Shown here: in pieces, positions 1 to 7,974 of the stretch
Layout: each line of letters opens with the position of its first letter
Position numbering within the stretch: the first letter of the stretch is position 1
Source of the DNA: an uncultured Bacteroidota bacterium
GTDB taxonomy: Bacteria; Bacteroidota; Bacteroidia; Flavobacteriales; Flavobacteriaceae
Reading direction: 5' to 3'
Assembly: GCA_902510415.1 (NCBI GenBank)
Contig: CABXBH010000012.1
Span: forward strand, 1-32,989
DNA: 32,989 nucleotides
Position numbers and translations under genes: made by a program
Notes under the pieces: model-generated
What the model saw: the letters and a program-made list of their open reading frames with translations, nothing else
Databases searched by the model: none
What the model was told of the DNA's origin: nothing

Positions 1-2
1 GA

Positions 3-2465
3 TCTCCTTTAAACTTAACTGTCGACTCTGGATTAATTGAGGCAGGATGGGATATAATCATTATAACGGACAGCGATGGAAGTATTTTATTTCAAGGTGA
101 TAATGGTGGTGATTTAACAGGTCTCTCTTTTCAATCTTCTGGCGATACAATATACTTAGGATTCCAAACAGATGGCTCTATAAGCTGTACATCTAGCTCA
201 ACTTATGCCGGTGGTATTGATTGGACTGTTGCTTGTGCAACCTGTACAAATCCTTCAGCTGAATATACGGTAATTGATGATTGTGCTAATGGTGATCAAT
301 TCTTAATTGATGTAAACATCACAAGCATGGGTGATGCAGAATCATTGACAATTTCTGATAACTACAGTACAAATACAGAGCAAGTCACAACAACTGGAAT
401 CGTACAAATGGGACCTTATCCATTTTTAACCGATATTGTAATTACAACATCTAATGACCAAGATGTAAATTGTGTGATAAACAGTAATCCAATACAACTC
501 TTTGCTTGCCCACCTGAAAATGATAATTGTAGCGGAGCAACAATGATTGAAGCAAATCAGGATGAAAGTTGTGTTGCTTCTGGTTCTGGAACATTAGTTG
601 CAGCAACCCCTTCATCTGAAAGTAACTCATGTGATGGCTCTGCTGATGATGATGTTTGGTTTGAGTTCACAGCTGTATCTCAAAATCATGCCATTTCTCT
701 TTACAATATAGTGGGAGACACACAGGATTTATATCATGTGCTATACCAAGGTGATGGATGTGATAATTTAAATCAGATATATTGTAGTGATGATAACAAC
801 AGTACTGCTAACGATTTAACCGTTGGAGAAAATTATTTTATTAGAGTTTATTCTTATACTGCTAATGAACTGTCAAATTTAACATTTGACATTTGTGTAT
901 TCACAGTTCCTCCTCCAATTTCTACAAGTACCACATTATATACTGTTGATGAATTAGTAACAGATGTTTTAATTGATTCTGAATGTAATCAAGCGTTTAA
1001 TGTTACATATAGCACAGGAAGTAATTTTGGAAGTACAAATGGTATTGGATACTTTGAAGCTAATGGTTCTTCATGGCCTTTTGAAAATGGTTTAATTATG
1101 ACCTCTGGTGATGTTGCAAATGCTATTGGACCAGAAAGTGGTGTTCTTTTAGATGGAACATATGATTGGCCAGGGGATGGTGATTTAGAGGCATTTATAC
1201 CTGGGCTTAATGCTGGTGATACAAATAATGCATCAATCATAGAATTTGACTTTGTTCCAGTTTCAAATAATATAAGTTTTGACTTTATTTTTGCAGCTGA
1301 AGAATATGGAACTTTTCAGTGTACCTTTACCGATGCATTTGCATTCTTATTAACTGATTCATCTGGTAATACAACTAATCTAGCTATAGTTCCTGGTACT
1401 AATGACCCTATCTCTGTTTTGACTGTTAGAGATTCGCAGTATAACGGATCTTGTGAATCTGTCAATGCAGAATGGTTTGCAAATTATTATGGACCAGGTG
1501 GGCTTCCTCCTCTAACAAGTCCAACAAACTTTATCGGTCATACTCAAGTAATGACAGCTCAATCTACAGTAATTCCAAATGAACTTTACAATATTAAACT
1601 CGTTGTAGCTGATGATGGAGATACAATATATGACTCTGCAGTTTTTATTGACGGAGGTAGTTTTGATATTGGTCAATTAGATCTTGGTGAAGACATTTTA
1701 GTTTCGTCAGGAAATGCACTTTGTGAAGGTCAAGAAATAGTATTAGATGCTGGTGCTTTACCAAATAATTCTAGTATTGAGTGGTTTATGGACGGAGTTT
1801 TAATAGACGGTGAAACTAGTGTGACACTAACTGTAACAGAAACAGCTTTTTATAGCGCAATAATTACTGTCGATAATACTGACTGTGCTTATGGAGATGA
1901 TATTTTAGTTGAATTCTTCCAATCTCCTATAATAGTTCCTGTAGATAATAATATAATAAAGTGTGCAAACGAAGGTTATACATTAGAAGTAAGTGTTGAA
2001 AACAGTGGTCAATTAAATTCCCTAACATATATATGGACACTTGATGGAGTTGATATTCAAACTGGAAGTGAAAATACCTACTACTTAGACGAGATGAATG
2101 AAGAATCAGGTGAATTTACCGTTACTGTTTTTGACGATATAACTTATTGCTGGAGCTCAATATCTATAAATGTAGATTTCTATGAAAATAGTTATTGTGT
2201 AGATTTACCTCAGGGGCTTTCTCCAAATGGAGATGGCTTTAATGATTGCTTAATTCTTGATCATCTTGAAGATAGAGAGGACATTGATAAAATTGAAGTC
2301 TTTAACAGATATGGTACAAAAATTTATGAACTAAATGAATATGTTGATCAATGGTGTGGAGACGATCAAGAAGGTAAAATTGTCCCAGTAGGAACCTATT
2401 TTTATATCATTTATTTTAATTCGACTAAAGAACCTATAACTAGCTGGATTTACGTTAACTACTAA
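3..2465 (+). CDS. T9SS-secreted multidomain surface protein with choice-of-anchor L and type B sorting domains (5' partial)
   Basis: The frame is open from the left window edge, so the N-terminus lies outside; 820 residues are visible and the ATG at 327 is internal. In order I see a CUB-like segment (about 1-77), a short beta module (about 80-170), a pre-peptidase-like domain starting at NDNCSGA (about 172-300), a choice-of-anchor L domain (about 312-552, with FENGLIMTSGD and FAAEEYGTF), two Ig-like segments with paired cysteines (about 555-725), and a terminal gliding-motility/type B sorting domain (about 735-820) opening with LPQGLSPNGDGFND. That last domain is the known signal for export through the type IX secretion system, so the protein is expected at the cell surface or outside. 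It heads an apparent operon; the PorP/SprF gene follows after 10 nt, as in SprB/SprF-type adhesin loci. The ligand cannot be read from the sequence. Confidence 0.9.
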   Translation, partial: SPLNLTVDSGLIEAGWDIIIITDSDGSILFQGDNGGDLTGLSFQSSGDTIYLGFQTDGSISCTSSSTYAGGIDWTVACATCTNPSAEYTVIDDCANGDQFLIDVNITSMGDAESLTISDNYSTNTEQVTTTGIVQMGPYPFLTDIVITTSNDQDVNCVINSNPIQLFACPPENDNCSGATMIEANQDESCVASGSGTLVAATPSSESNSCDGSADDDVWFEFTAVSQNHAISLYNIVGDTQDLYHVLYQGDGCDNLNQIYCSDDNNSTANDLTVGENYFIRVYSYTANELSNLTFDICVFTVPPPISTSTTLYTVDELVTDVLIDSECNQAFNVTYSTGSNFGSTNGIGYFEANGSSWPFENGLIMTSGDVANAIGPESGVLLDGTYDWPGDGDLEAFIPGLNAGDTNNASIIEFDFVPVSNNISFDFIFAAEEYGTFQCTFTDAFAFLLTDSSGNTTNLAIVPGTNDPISVLTVRDSQYNGSCESVNAEWFANYYGPGGLPPLTSPTNFIGHTQVMTAQSTVIPNELYNIKLVVADDGDTIYDSAVFIDGGSFDIGQLDLGEDILVSSGNALCEGQEIVLDAGALPNNSSIEWFMDGVLIDGETSVTLTVTETAFYSAIITVDNTDCAYGDDILVEFFQSPIIVPVDNNIIKCANEGYTLEVSVENSGQLNSLTYIWTLDGVDIQTGSENTYYLDEMNEESGEFTVTVFDDITYCWSSISINVDFYENSYCVDLPQGLSPNGDGFNDCLILDHLEDREDIDKIEVFNRYGTKIYELNEYVDQWCGDDQEGKIVPVGTYFYIIYFNSTKEPITSWIYVNY

Positions 2466-2475
2466 AAAACTAATT

Positions 2476-3387
2476 ATGAAAAAAACAATTTTAGTAATAC
2501 TTATTTTGTTGATTGCGATAAAAACAAACGCTCAACAAGACCCGCAATATACTCAGTATATGTACAATATGAATGTAATCAACCCAGCATATGCTGGATC
2601 AAGTGATGCAACTAGTATTGGAATTCTATACAGAGATCAATGGGAGGGATTAGATGGTGCTCCAAAAACAGGAACTATGAATGTTCATTTTCCTGCAGGA
2701 AGAAACGTTGGGTTTGGTTTTTCAGCTATTTCAGATGAAATTGGACCTGTCAGTGAAACTAATTTATATATTGATTTTTCTTATACACTAAATCTAGCAA
2801 ACGAAAACAGACTTGCTTTTGGAATTAAAGCTGGTGGTACTTTTCATGATATTGGGTTAATAGACCTAGCATTAATTGACCCAAATGATCCTTTTTTTGC
2901 AAATGATGTTAATGAGAATACTCCTAACTTTGGAGCTGGTTTATATTTCTATAAACCAAATAAATATTACATATCAGTCTCAATTCCAAATATATTAGAA
3001 TCTGTACATCTGGATAGCAATGACTTTAATATTGGTTCTGAAGCTAGACATTTATTTGCAGCAGCAGGTTATGTTTTTGATATCAATGAAGATTTTAAAT
3101 TCAAGCCTCATGCATTTATGAAGTACGCCTCTGAGGCACCAATAAGTGTTGACCTAAATGCAAATTTATTTATGTACGATTTCGTAGAATTTGGATTAGG
3201 ATATAGAACTGATGATTCAATAACTGCAATGATTAACTTTATGGTTACTCCATCTGTGAGAATAGGATATGCTTATGACAGTATTCAATCTGAGCTAAGT
3301 TTTTTAACAAAAGCATCTCATGAAATTTTTATAAACTTTGATATAAACTTTAAAACTAAGGTGTCTAGATCACCGCGATACTTCTAA
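2476..3387 (+). CDS. type IX secretion system PorP/SprF family outer-membrane protein
   Basis: A 303-residue protein with a Sec signal peptide (MKKTILVILILLIAIKTNAQ), then the family hallmark QDPQYTQYMYNMNVINPAYAGS and alternating beta strands typical of the small PorP/SprF beta barrel. Family members sit in the outer membrane and assist secretion or surface attachment of a specific type B T9SS cargo, usually encoded next door. Here the preceding gene encodes such a cargo, so they are probably partners. The spacing is 10 nt upstream and 17 nt to the next gene, consistent with one transcript. Length is normal for the family. The start is the only ATG that preserves the signal peptide. Confidence 0.92.
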   Translation: MKKTILVILILLIAIKTNAQQDPQYTQYMYNMNVINPAYAGSSDATSIGILYRDQWEGLDGAPKTGTMNVHFPAGRNVGFGFSAISDEIGPVSETNLYIDFSYTLNLANENRLAFGIKAGGTFHDIGLIDLALIDPNDPFFANDVNENTPNFGAGLYFYKPNKYYISVSIPNILESVHLDSNDFNIGSEARHLFAAAGYVFDINEDFKFKPHAFMKYASEAPISVDLNANLFMYDFVEFGLGYRTDDSITAMINFMVTPSVRIGYAYDSIQSELSFLTKASHEIFINFDINFKTKVSRSPRYF

Positions 3388-3404
3388 TTATATAAAATAA
3401 TAAT

Positions 3405-5372
3405 ATGAAAAAAATACTAATACTTTTAATTATAGCATTGTTTAGTTTTTCTCCAATTATTGGTCAAAATAACTCAACAAAAAAAGCTGATAAGCTATTT
3501 GATAGACTTGAATTTGTAAAAGCAGCTGGTGAATACTTAAGATTAACAAAAGATAGTGATGATTATTATATAATTAGCAGATTAGCTGACTCATACTATA
3601 ATATTTTTAATACACGTGAGGCAGAAAAATGGTATTCAAAAATAGTTAATAAGAATCCTGATGCTGAAGTAGTTTTTAGATATTCTCAAATGTTAAAGGC
3701 TAATGGTAAGTATAAAGAATCAAATGTTTGGATGACCAAGTTCTCAGAAATGAAACCTTATGATACAAGAGCTATTGCATTTAGAAATACGCCAAACTAT
3801 ATTGATAAAATAATAAAAAAAGGTAAAAGATTTAACGTACAAAACTTAAAGGATATAAATACTGTTTCCTCAGACTTTGGAGCATTTAAGTTTGATAATT
3901 CTCTTTATCTAACATCTGGAAGAAAACAAAAGGGTTCACAAAATAAGAAGTATAATAATTATACATCTGATGAAGAATATGTACTTGATGTATATAAATA
4001 TGATATAATTAATGATGTGTATATAAACGAAACTCCAGTTGATGCGATAAACACAAAATACCATGAAGGAGTTATCGCTTTTAGTCCAAGTGGAGATACT
4101 ATGTATTTTGCTAGAGAAACATACTATTCTAAATCATATTATAAAGACTCGATAGTAAAAAATGGATCTACCAAAGAACAGGTTAGCGTAATTAATTTAT
4201 ATAGAGCCACTAGGTGTACGAAAAAAGAAATTACATGGAAAAATAATGGTGATTGTAATTTTAATAAAGGATGGAATGTAACAGAATTAGAAATTAATAG
4301 TGCATACTATTCCATGAAAAATCCAGCTATTAGTTGTGACGGGAAAACATTGTATTTTTCATCTGATATGCCTGGAGGTTTTGGAAATTATGATATATAT
4401 AAATCTGAAATTAACGAGGATGGAAGTCTTGGAGAAGCTGTCAACTTAGGTCAAAAAATTAACACAGAGGAACAAGAAGTTTTTCCATATATGTGCTGCG
4501 ATAACAACCTATATTTTTCTTCTAATGGCCACTTAGGACTTGGAGGGCTTGATGTTTTTTACTCAAAAAATATCGATAATAAATGGGCTAATGTAAGAAA
4601 TGTAGGCATCCCTGTAAACAGCAATTCTGATGATTTTGCTTTTAAAATGGGAGAGGACTGTACAAATGGATTTGTTTCTTCTAACAGGTCTGGAGGAGTT
4701 GGGAGTGATGATATCTATGCAGTTAAAAAGATTAAGCCACTATGTGATATATTGCTTGAATCAGTGATTATTGATGCTAAAACAGACAATCCGATAAACC
4801 AAGCAATAACATCTGCTACTGATGATACAGGAATTATTAATAATACAAAAGAAACAAATAATGAAGGGCTTGTAGAATTTATGTTTGAATGCGAAGATGA
4901 AATTAAATTGATGGTCAGTAAAGACGGATATGAAAGTAAAATGATAGATATTAAACTTTTAGATATTGACCCTCCATTATTAACAATAAAGCTTGACCCA
5001 ATTGAGGAATTAATTGTTGAAGAAAAAATTATTCTTAATCCAATTTATTTTGAATTTGATAAATTTAATATTACTAATCAGGCTGCCTTTGAACTAGACA
5101 AGTTGGTAGCAATAATGGAAAAATATCCTGAAATGATTATTCGCGCAGAATCTCATACAGATAGTCGTGGTCCAGCCACTTATAATAAGCTTCTTTCGGA
5201 CAAAAGAGCTAAAGCTACTGCTCAATATGTAATTTCTAAAGGAATTAATGAAAATAGAATTAGTGGAGTTGGAAAAGGTGAAGAAGATCCTGAAATTGAT
5301 TGTTCTTCCGGATGTTCAAAGGATAAGCATGCTAAAAACAGAAGATCTGAATTTATAATTGTAACTAAGTAA
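3405..5372 (+). CDS. PorE-like OmpA family protein (TPR, PD40 beta-propeller, regulatory domain, OmpA C-terminus)
   Basis: 655 residues. After a signal peptide (MKKILILLIIALFSFSPIIG) come TPR-like helices (about 22-130), a PD40/WD40-like propeller (about 150-440; repeats with AFSPSGDTMYFAR, SCDGKTLYFSSD and LYFSSNGHLGLGGLDVFYS), a carboxypeptidase-regulatory-like domain (about 445-525) and an OmpA peptidoglycan-binding domain (about 543-655; HTDSRGP, LSDKRA, NRRSEF). This order matches PorE of the T9SS, which links the outer-membrane secretion complex to peptidoglycan. Porphyromonas PorE is a lipoprotein; here I see no lipobox cysteine, so this copy is probably periplasmic and soluble. It follows PorP/SprF by 17 nt and may anchor that specific cargo/PorP module rather than be the core PorE. 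Its stop overlaps the next start. Confidence 0.87.
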   Translation: MKKILILLIIALFSFSPIIGQNNSTKKADKLFDRLEFVKAAGEYLRLTKDSDDYYIISRLADSYYNIFNTREAEKWYSKIVNKNPDAEVVFRYSQMLKANGKYKESNVWMTKFSEMKPYDTRAIAFRNTPNYIDKIIKKGKRFNVQNLKDINTVSSDFGAFKFDNSLYLTSGRKQKGSQNKKYNNYTSDEEYVLDVYKYDIINDVYINETPVDAINTKYHEGVIAFSPSGDTMYFARETYYSKSYYKDSIVKNGSTKEQVSVINLYRATRCTKKEITWKNNGDCNFNKGWNVTELEINSAYYSMKNPAISCDGKTLYFSSDMPGGFGNYDIYKSEINEDGSLGEAVNLGQKINTEEQEVFPYMCCDNNLYFSSNGHLGLGGLDVFYSKNIDNKWANVRNVGIPVNSNSDDFAFKMGEDCTNGFVSSNRSGGVGSDDIYAVKKIKPLCDILLESVIIDAKTDNPINQAITSATDDTGIINNTKETNNEGLVEFMFECEDEIKLMVSKDGYESKMIDIKLLDIDPPLLTIKLDPIEELIVEEKIILNPIYFEFDKFNITNQAAFELDKLVAIMEKYPEMIIRAESHTDSRGPATYNKLLSDKRAKATAQYVISKGINENRISGVGKGEEDPEIDCSSGCSKDKHAKNRRSEFIIVTK

Positions 5373-6187
5373 TGGATGAGAAAGACCAGATAGATAAAAT
5401 TAAAGAACTCTTAAAAAATGATAGTTATGAAATTAGAGAATCAGGTCTAGAATTAGCTCGTTCACTTAATAATCCTATTATTTATGATGGATTATTAAGA
5501 ACATGGGATAAAAATCTAGAAATGTATAACAGTGATAAATCATCGTTTCTAGAATTTGGGAATGCCCATCCCGATTTTAATAACTATATCTTGTGTTCTC
5601 TGATTATAGAAGCTTCAGCTTCATCATTTTATATTGGATACAAGCCATCCTTAATTAAAAAATTAAGTTTAAATAGATGTGCAGTAAAAAATTTAGATTT
5701 CCTTTCAAATATGCCGAATCTTTCAGAGTTGCAAATAGATGATTATGGTCTTGATAACTTAGACGGATGGAGCTACTTATCTAACCTTACCAATTTAACT
5801 TTTTTATACATCAATTCTAATTTGATGACTAATGTTAGTTTTTTAAAAAAACTTACAAAAATTAAAAATTTTAAATTTAGTGGGGGTAAAAATATCGAAA
5901 ATATGGATGGAATAGCTGAACTAATAAATCTTGAAATACTAGGATTGTATGAAACTCCTTTTAATTTAGTTTGGTATGATGCGAAACGAACTGGTAATCC
6001 AGACGATGCTGAGGTAGAAGAAGAGTCTTTAGCATCTGATCAATTAGCTGTATGGTTTTCTTACATGTTTGGGTCTAAACATGTAAGAGCGTATAGAGGA
6101 AAAAGTACATATGACGAAGAAGGTTGTGAAATTCTTGAAGATGGTTCTTGTGGAGAGGTAGCCGATTTTAGACACCAATTGTATTAA
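5372..6187 (+). CDS. leucine-rich-repeat protein, no signal peptide, coupled to the PorE-like gene
   Basis: 271 residues that I cannot assign to a named family. There is no signal peptide or membrane segment, so it is predicted cytoplasmic. Residues about 5-45 look like a HEAT-like helical pair (IKELLKNDSYEIRESGLELA). Residues about 90-200 form four or five irregular leucine-rich repeats of about 21-24 residues (LIKKLSLNRCAVKNLDFLSN, MPNLSELQIDDYGLDNLDG, LTNLTFLYINSNLMTNVSFL). The C-terminal 60 residues are acidic with two cysteines (EEGCEILEDGSCGE). The ATG uses the last base of the preceding TAA (TAATG), which suggests translational coupling. A cytoplasmic LRR protein in a surface-secretion operon is unexpected; a regulatory or assembly role is possible but nothing proves it. 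The gene ends 7 nt from the convergent OsmC gene with no clear terminator between them. Confidence 0.75.
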   Translation: MDEKDQIDKIKELLKNDSYEIRESGLELARSLNNPIIYDGLLRTWDKNLEMYNSDKSSFLEFGNAHPDFNNYILCSLIIEASASSFYIGYKPSLIKKLSLNRCAVKNLDFLSNMPNLSELQIDDYGLDNLDGWSYLSNLTNLTFLYINSNLMTNVSFLKKLTKIKNFKFSGGKNIENMDGIAELINLEILGLYETPFNLVWYDAKRTGNPDDAEVEEESLASDQLAVWFSYMFGSKHVRAYRGKSTYDEEGCEILEDGSCGEVADFRHQLY

Positions 6188-6194
6188 AGAAAAT

Positions 6195-6602
6195 TCAAAA
6201 ATTATATATTATTTCTTGGACCAAATCTTCACTCAAGCTTTGCGCAACTGGACAACCTTTAGCAACAGCAATTAACTTTTCAGTTTGTTGACCTGTAAGA
6301 TTATTCTGTTCAAAATTAATCTCGACAATTATCTTGGATATTCTTCTAGGATGTGAAGACATAATTTTAGTTACAAATGCTTTGGATTTAGGTAACTCGA
6401 AATTATTTTTAAAAGCACAAATTCCCATTACAGTTGTCATGCAACTACACAATGCTGAGGCAACTAAATCAGTTGGTGAAAAAGCATTTCCTTTACCATT
6501 ATTATCAGTCGGAGCATCAGTGATAATTACATTTGAAGACTTAAGATGAGTCGATTCAGTTCTTAACTCACCAATGTAACTGTTTTCAATCGAATGTGAC
6601 AT
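6195..6602 (-). CDS. OsmC/Ohr family protein
   Basis: 135 residues, the normal length for the family. It carries the motif FSPTDLVASALCSCM, placing a conserved Cys at 54 (with C52 nearby), and a second conserved Cys at 117 in AKGCPVAQSL; these match the peroxidatic and resolving cysteines of thiol-dependent OsmC/Ohr hydroperoxide reductases. It has no signal peptide and is cytoplasmic. It is the last gene of an apparent operon: the gap to the upstream DUF5689 lipoprotein gene is only 5 nt (AAAAA), and the TonB receptor lies before that. Whether it detoxifies peroxides linked to the transported substrate or is simply carried along cannot be decided. General OsmC members without proven activity share these motifs, so I leave the symbol empty. 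Confidence 0.88.
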   Translation of the reverse strand: MSHSIENSYIGELRTESTHLKSSNVIITDAPTDNNGKGNAFSPTDLVASALCSCMTTVMGICAFKNNFELPKSKAFVTKIMSSHPRRISKIIVEINFEQNNLTGQQTEKLIAVAKGCPVAQSLSEDLVQEIIYNF

Positions 6603-6607
6603 AAAAA

Positions 6608-7963
6608 TTATTCTCCAGCAACTAACACATTATCAATTTCGTATGTGGCAGATCCAGATGAAGTTGATATATATTTAAAAGCAATATATACATTTCCTCC
6701 ACTGTACGAACTTAAATCAACATTTCCAGAATCAGTCCATGAAGACCAGCTACTAGCATCAGTATCTAACGTAACTGTAAGTTCAACCCAATTTCCATCA
6801 GTTGAAGGGTCTCCTCCTGAATAATCAGATGAAGCATAAACTTCTAAACTTGGTCCATTATATCTAACTACAGATTGAAAATTTAGTGTTGCTGTTGACA
6901 ACGAACTTAAGTCAATAGTATCGGTAATTAACCAATCCTCATTAACATTATTTCCTCCGCTATATCCAGATATTTTTGCACTTGGTGCAGGATTACCATA
7001 AGGAGTAATTTCCCACTCCTGCTCACCCGTTACATTAACGACTGTCCAATTGTTTAAATTATTTGACGAAAAATCATCAGCAAATAAAGGATCGCATCTT
7101 GACGAATCAAAATTGACATCTTCCTTAGTATTTAACATCATAACTCTATTATCTCCAAAATAGTCCCTTGTTATAATTCCTGAAATTGTACCACTGCTTT
7201 CCGTTGGAAGCATACTATCGTTAAAATTAGAAAAAGCACTTGTTTCTAATTTTAATGTTCCGGAATCAACACAACTTTCTAAATCTCTCTGAGTATCGTA
7301 ATCCTCATCTGGATCTACGTATGTTAATCCACCTAGTCCTGCAGAAAACTGAGCGCTTAATGCGCTAACATATAGTCCAATATGGCTGTCATTTATGTCA
7401 GATAAATTTAAGGCAAGAGGAACTAGAGAATAACTATTGCTAGATCTTAAAATACAATTAGATGCTCTATTTTCAGAAATTTCTGAAACTTCATCACCTG
7501 CTGGATTACCACTGCCGCCAATTGTAATGACACCATCACCCGAATTCGTTTCCCCAATAGTCAGGCCTTGTAATTTAATATAAACTTCTCTTCCAACATT
7601 GAATTGATTATAGCTATCAACTTGATTTATCGAAACTTTTATTCCAGCTGTTGCATTTTCAATTTCATCTTGCATATAGAATTCTTTATAAAAATTCCCC
7701 GTGTAATCAGAAGACGAAACATATCCTTTTACAACTAAATTTGATTCAATCTCGTTTACTTCTCCGTTTACAAATAGGTTTTTAACCTCTGAGATTGTCA
7801 TTAAATCTGCTGAACCAGATTCAATTTCAGAAAGTAATTGAGTTAAATTTTGATTTTCCTCTAGCCCGATACTTTGTGGAACAGAATAATCATCGTCTTC
7901 AACGCAAGAAAGACTAAAAATTGATATAAATGTTAATAATGATATTTTGTTAAATAATTTCAT
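6608..7963 (-). CDS. DUF5689 / choice-of-anchor J lipoprotein, TonB-receptor partner
   Basis: 451 residues. The N-terminus is a lipoprotein signal with lipobox FSLSC, acylated Cys20, followed by V-E-D-D-D; such an acidic run after the Cys resembles the Bacteroidota signal for lipoprotein display on the cell surface. Residues about 38-290 match DUF5689, whose strand pattern (VKGYVSSSDYTGNFYKEFYM, then NVGREVYIKLQGLTIG) looks OB-fold-like to me. Residues about 291-451 are a choice-of-anchor J/MAM-like jelly roll (FADDFSSNNLNNW, EDWLITDTIDLSS, YEIDNVLVAGE). The gene lies 11 nt downstream of the TonB receptor gene, as SusD-type binding lipoproteins lie next to SusC, and 5 nt upstream of the OsmC gene. 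Surface capture of a ligand for the receptor is the natural inference; the ligand is unknown. Confidence 0.85.
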   Translation of the reverse strand: MKLFNKISLLTFISIFSLSCVEDDDYSVPQSIGLEENQNLTQLLSEIESGSADLMTISEVKNLFVNGEVNEIESNLVVKGYVSSSDYTGNFYKEFYMQDEIENATAGIKVSINQVDSYNQFNVGREVYIKLQGLTIGETNSGDGVITIGGSGNPAGDEVSEISENRASNCILRSSNSYSLVPLALNLSDINDSHIGLYVSALSAQFSAGLGGLTYVDPDEDYDTQRDLESCVDSGTLKLETSAFSNFNDSMLPTESSGTISGIITRDYFGDNRVMMLNTKEDVNFDSSRCDPLFADDFSSNNLNNWTVVNVTGEQEWEITPYGNPAPSAKISGYSGGNNVNEDWLITDTIDLSSLSTATLNFQSVVRYNGPSLEVYASSDYSGGDPSTDGNWVELTVTLDTDASSWSSWTDSGNVDLSSYSGGNVYIAFKYISTSSGSATYEIDNVLVAGE

Positions 7964-7974
7964 ATTTTTTAATT

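Noticed and set aside
327-329. ATG as the start of the first gene
   Set aside because: The same frame is open to the window edge and encodes CUB-like sequence upstream, so this Met is internal.
989-1240. Minus-strand open frame inside the T9SS cargo gene
   Set aside because: It is antisense to a well-supported domain and has no recognisable features.
6185-6230. Possible terminator between the LRR and OsmC genes
   Set aside because: AAGAAA and TTTCTT can pair, but the stem is entirely A/T with a long loop and no GC core.
6334-6549. Plus-strand open frame inside the OsmC gene
   Set aside because: It is a shadow of a gene with intact OsmC motifs on the other strand.
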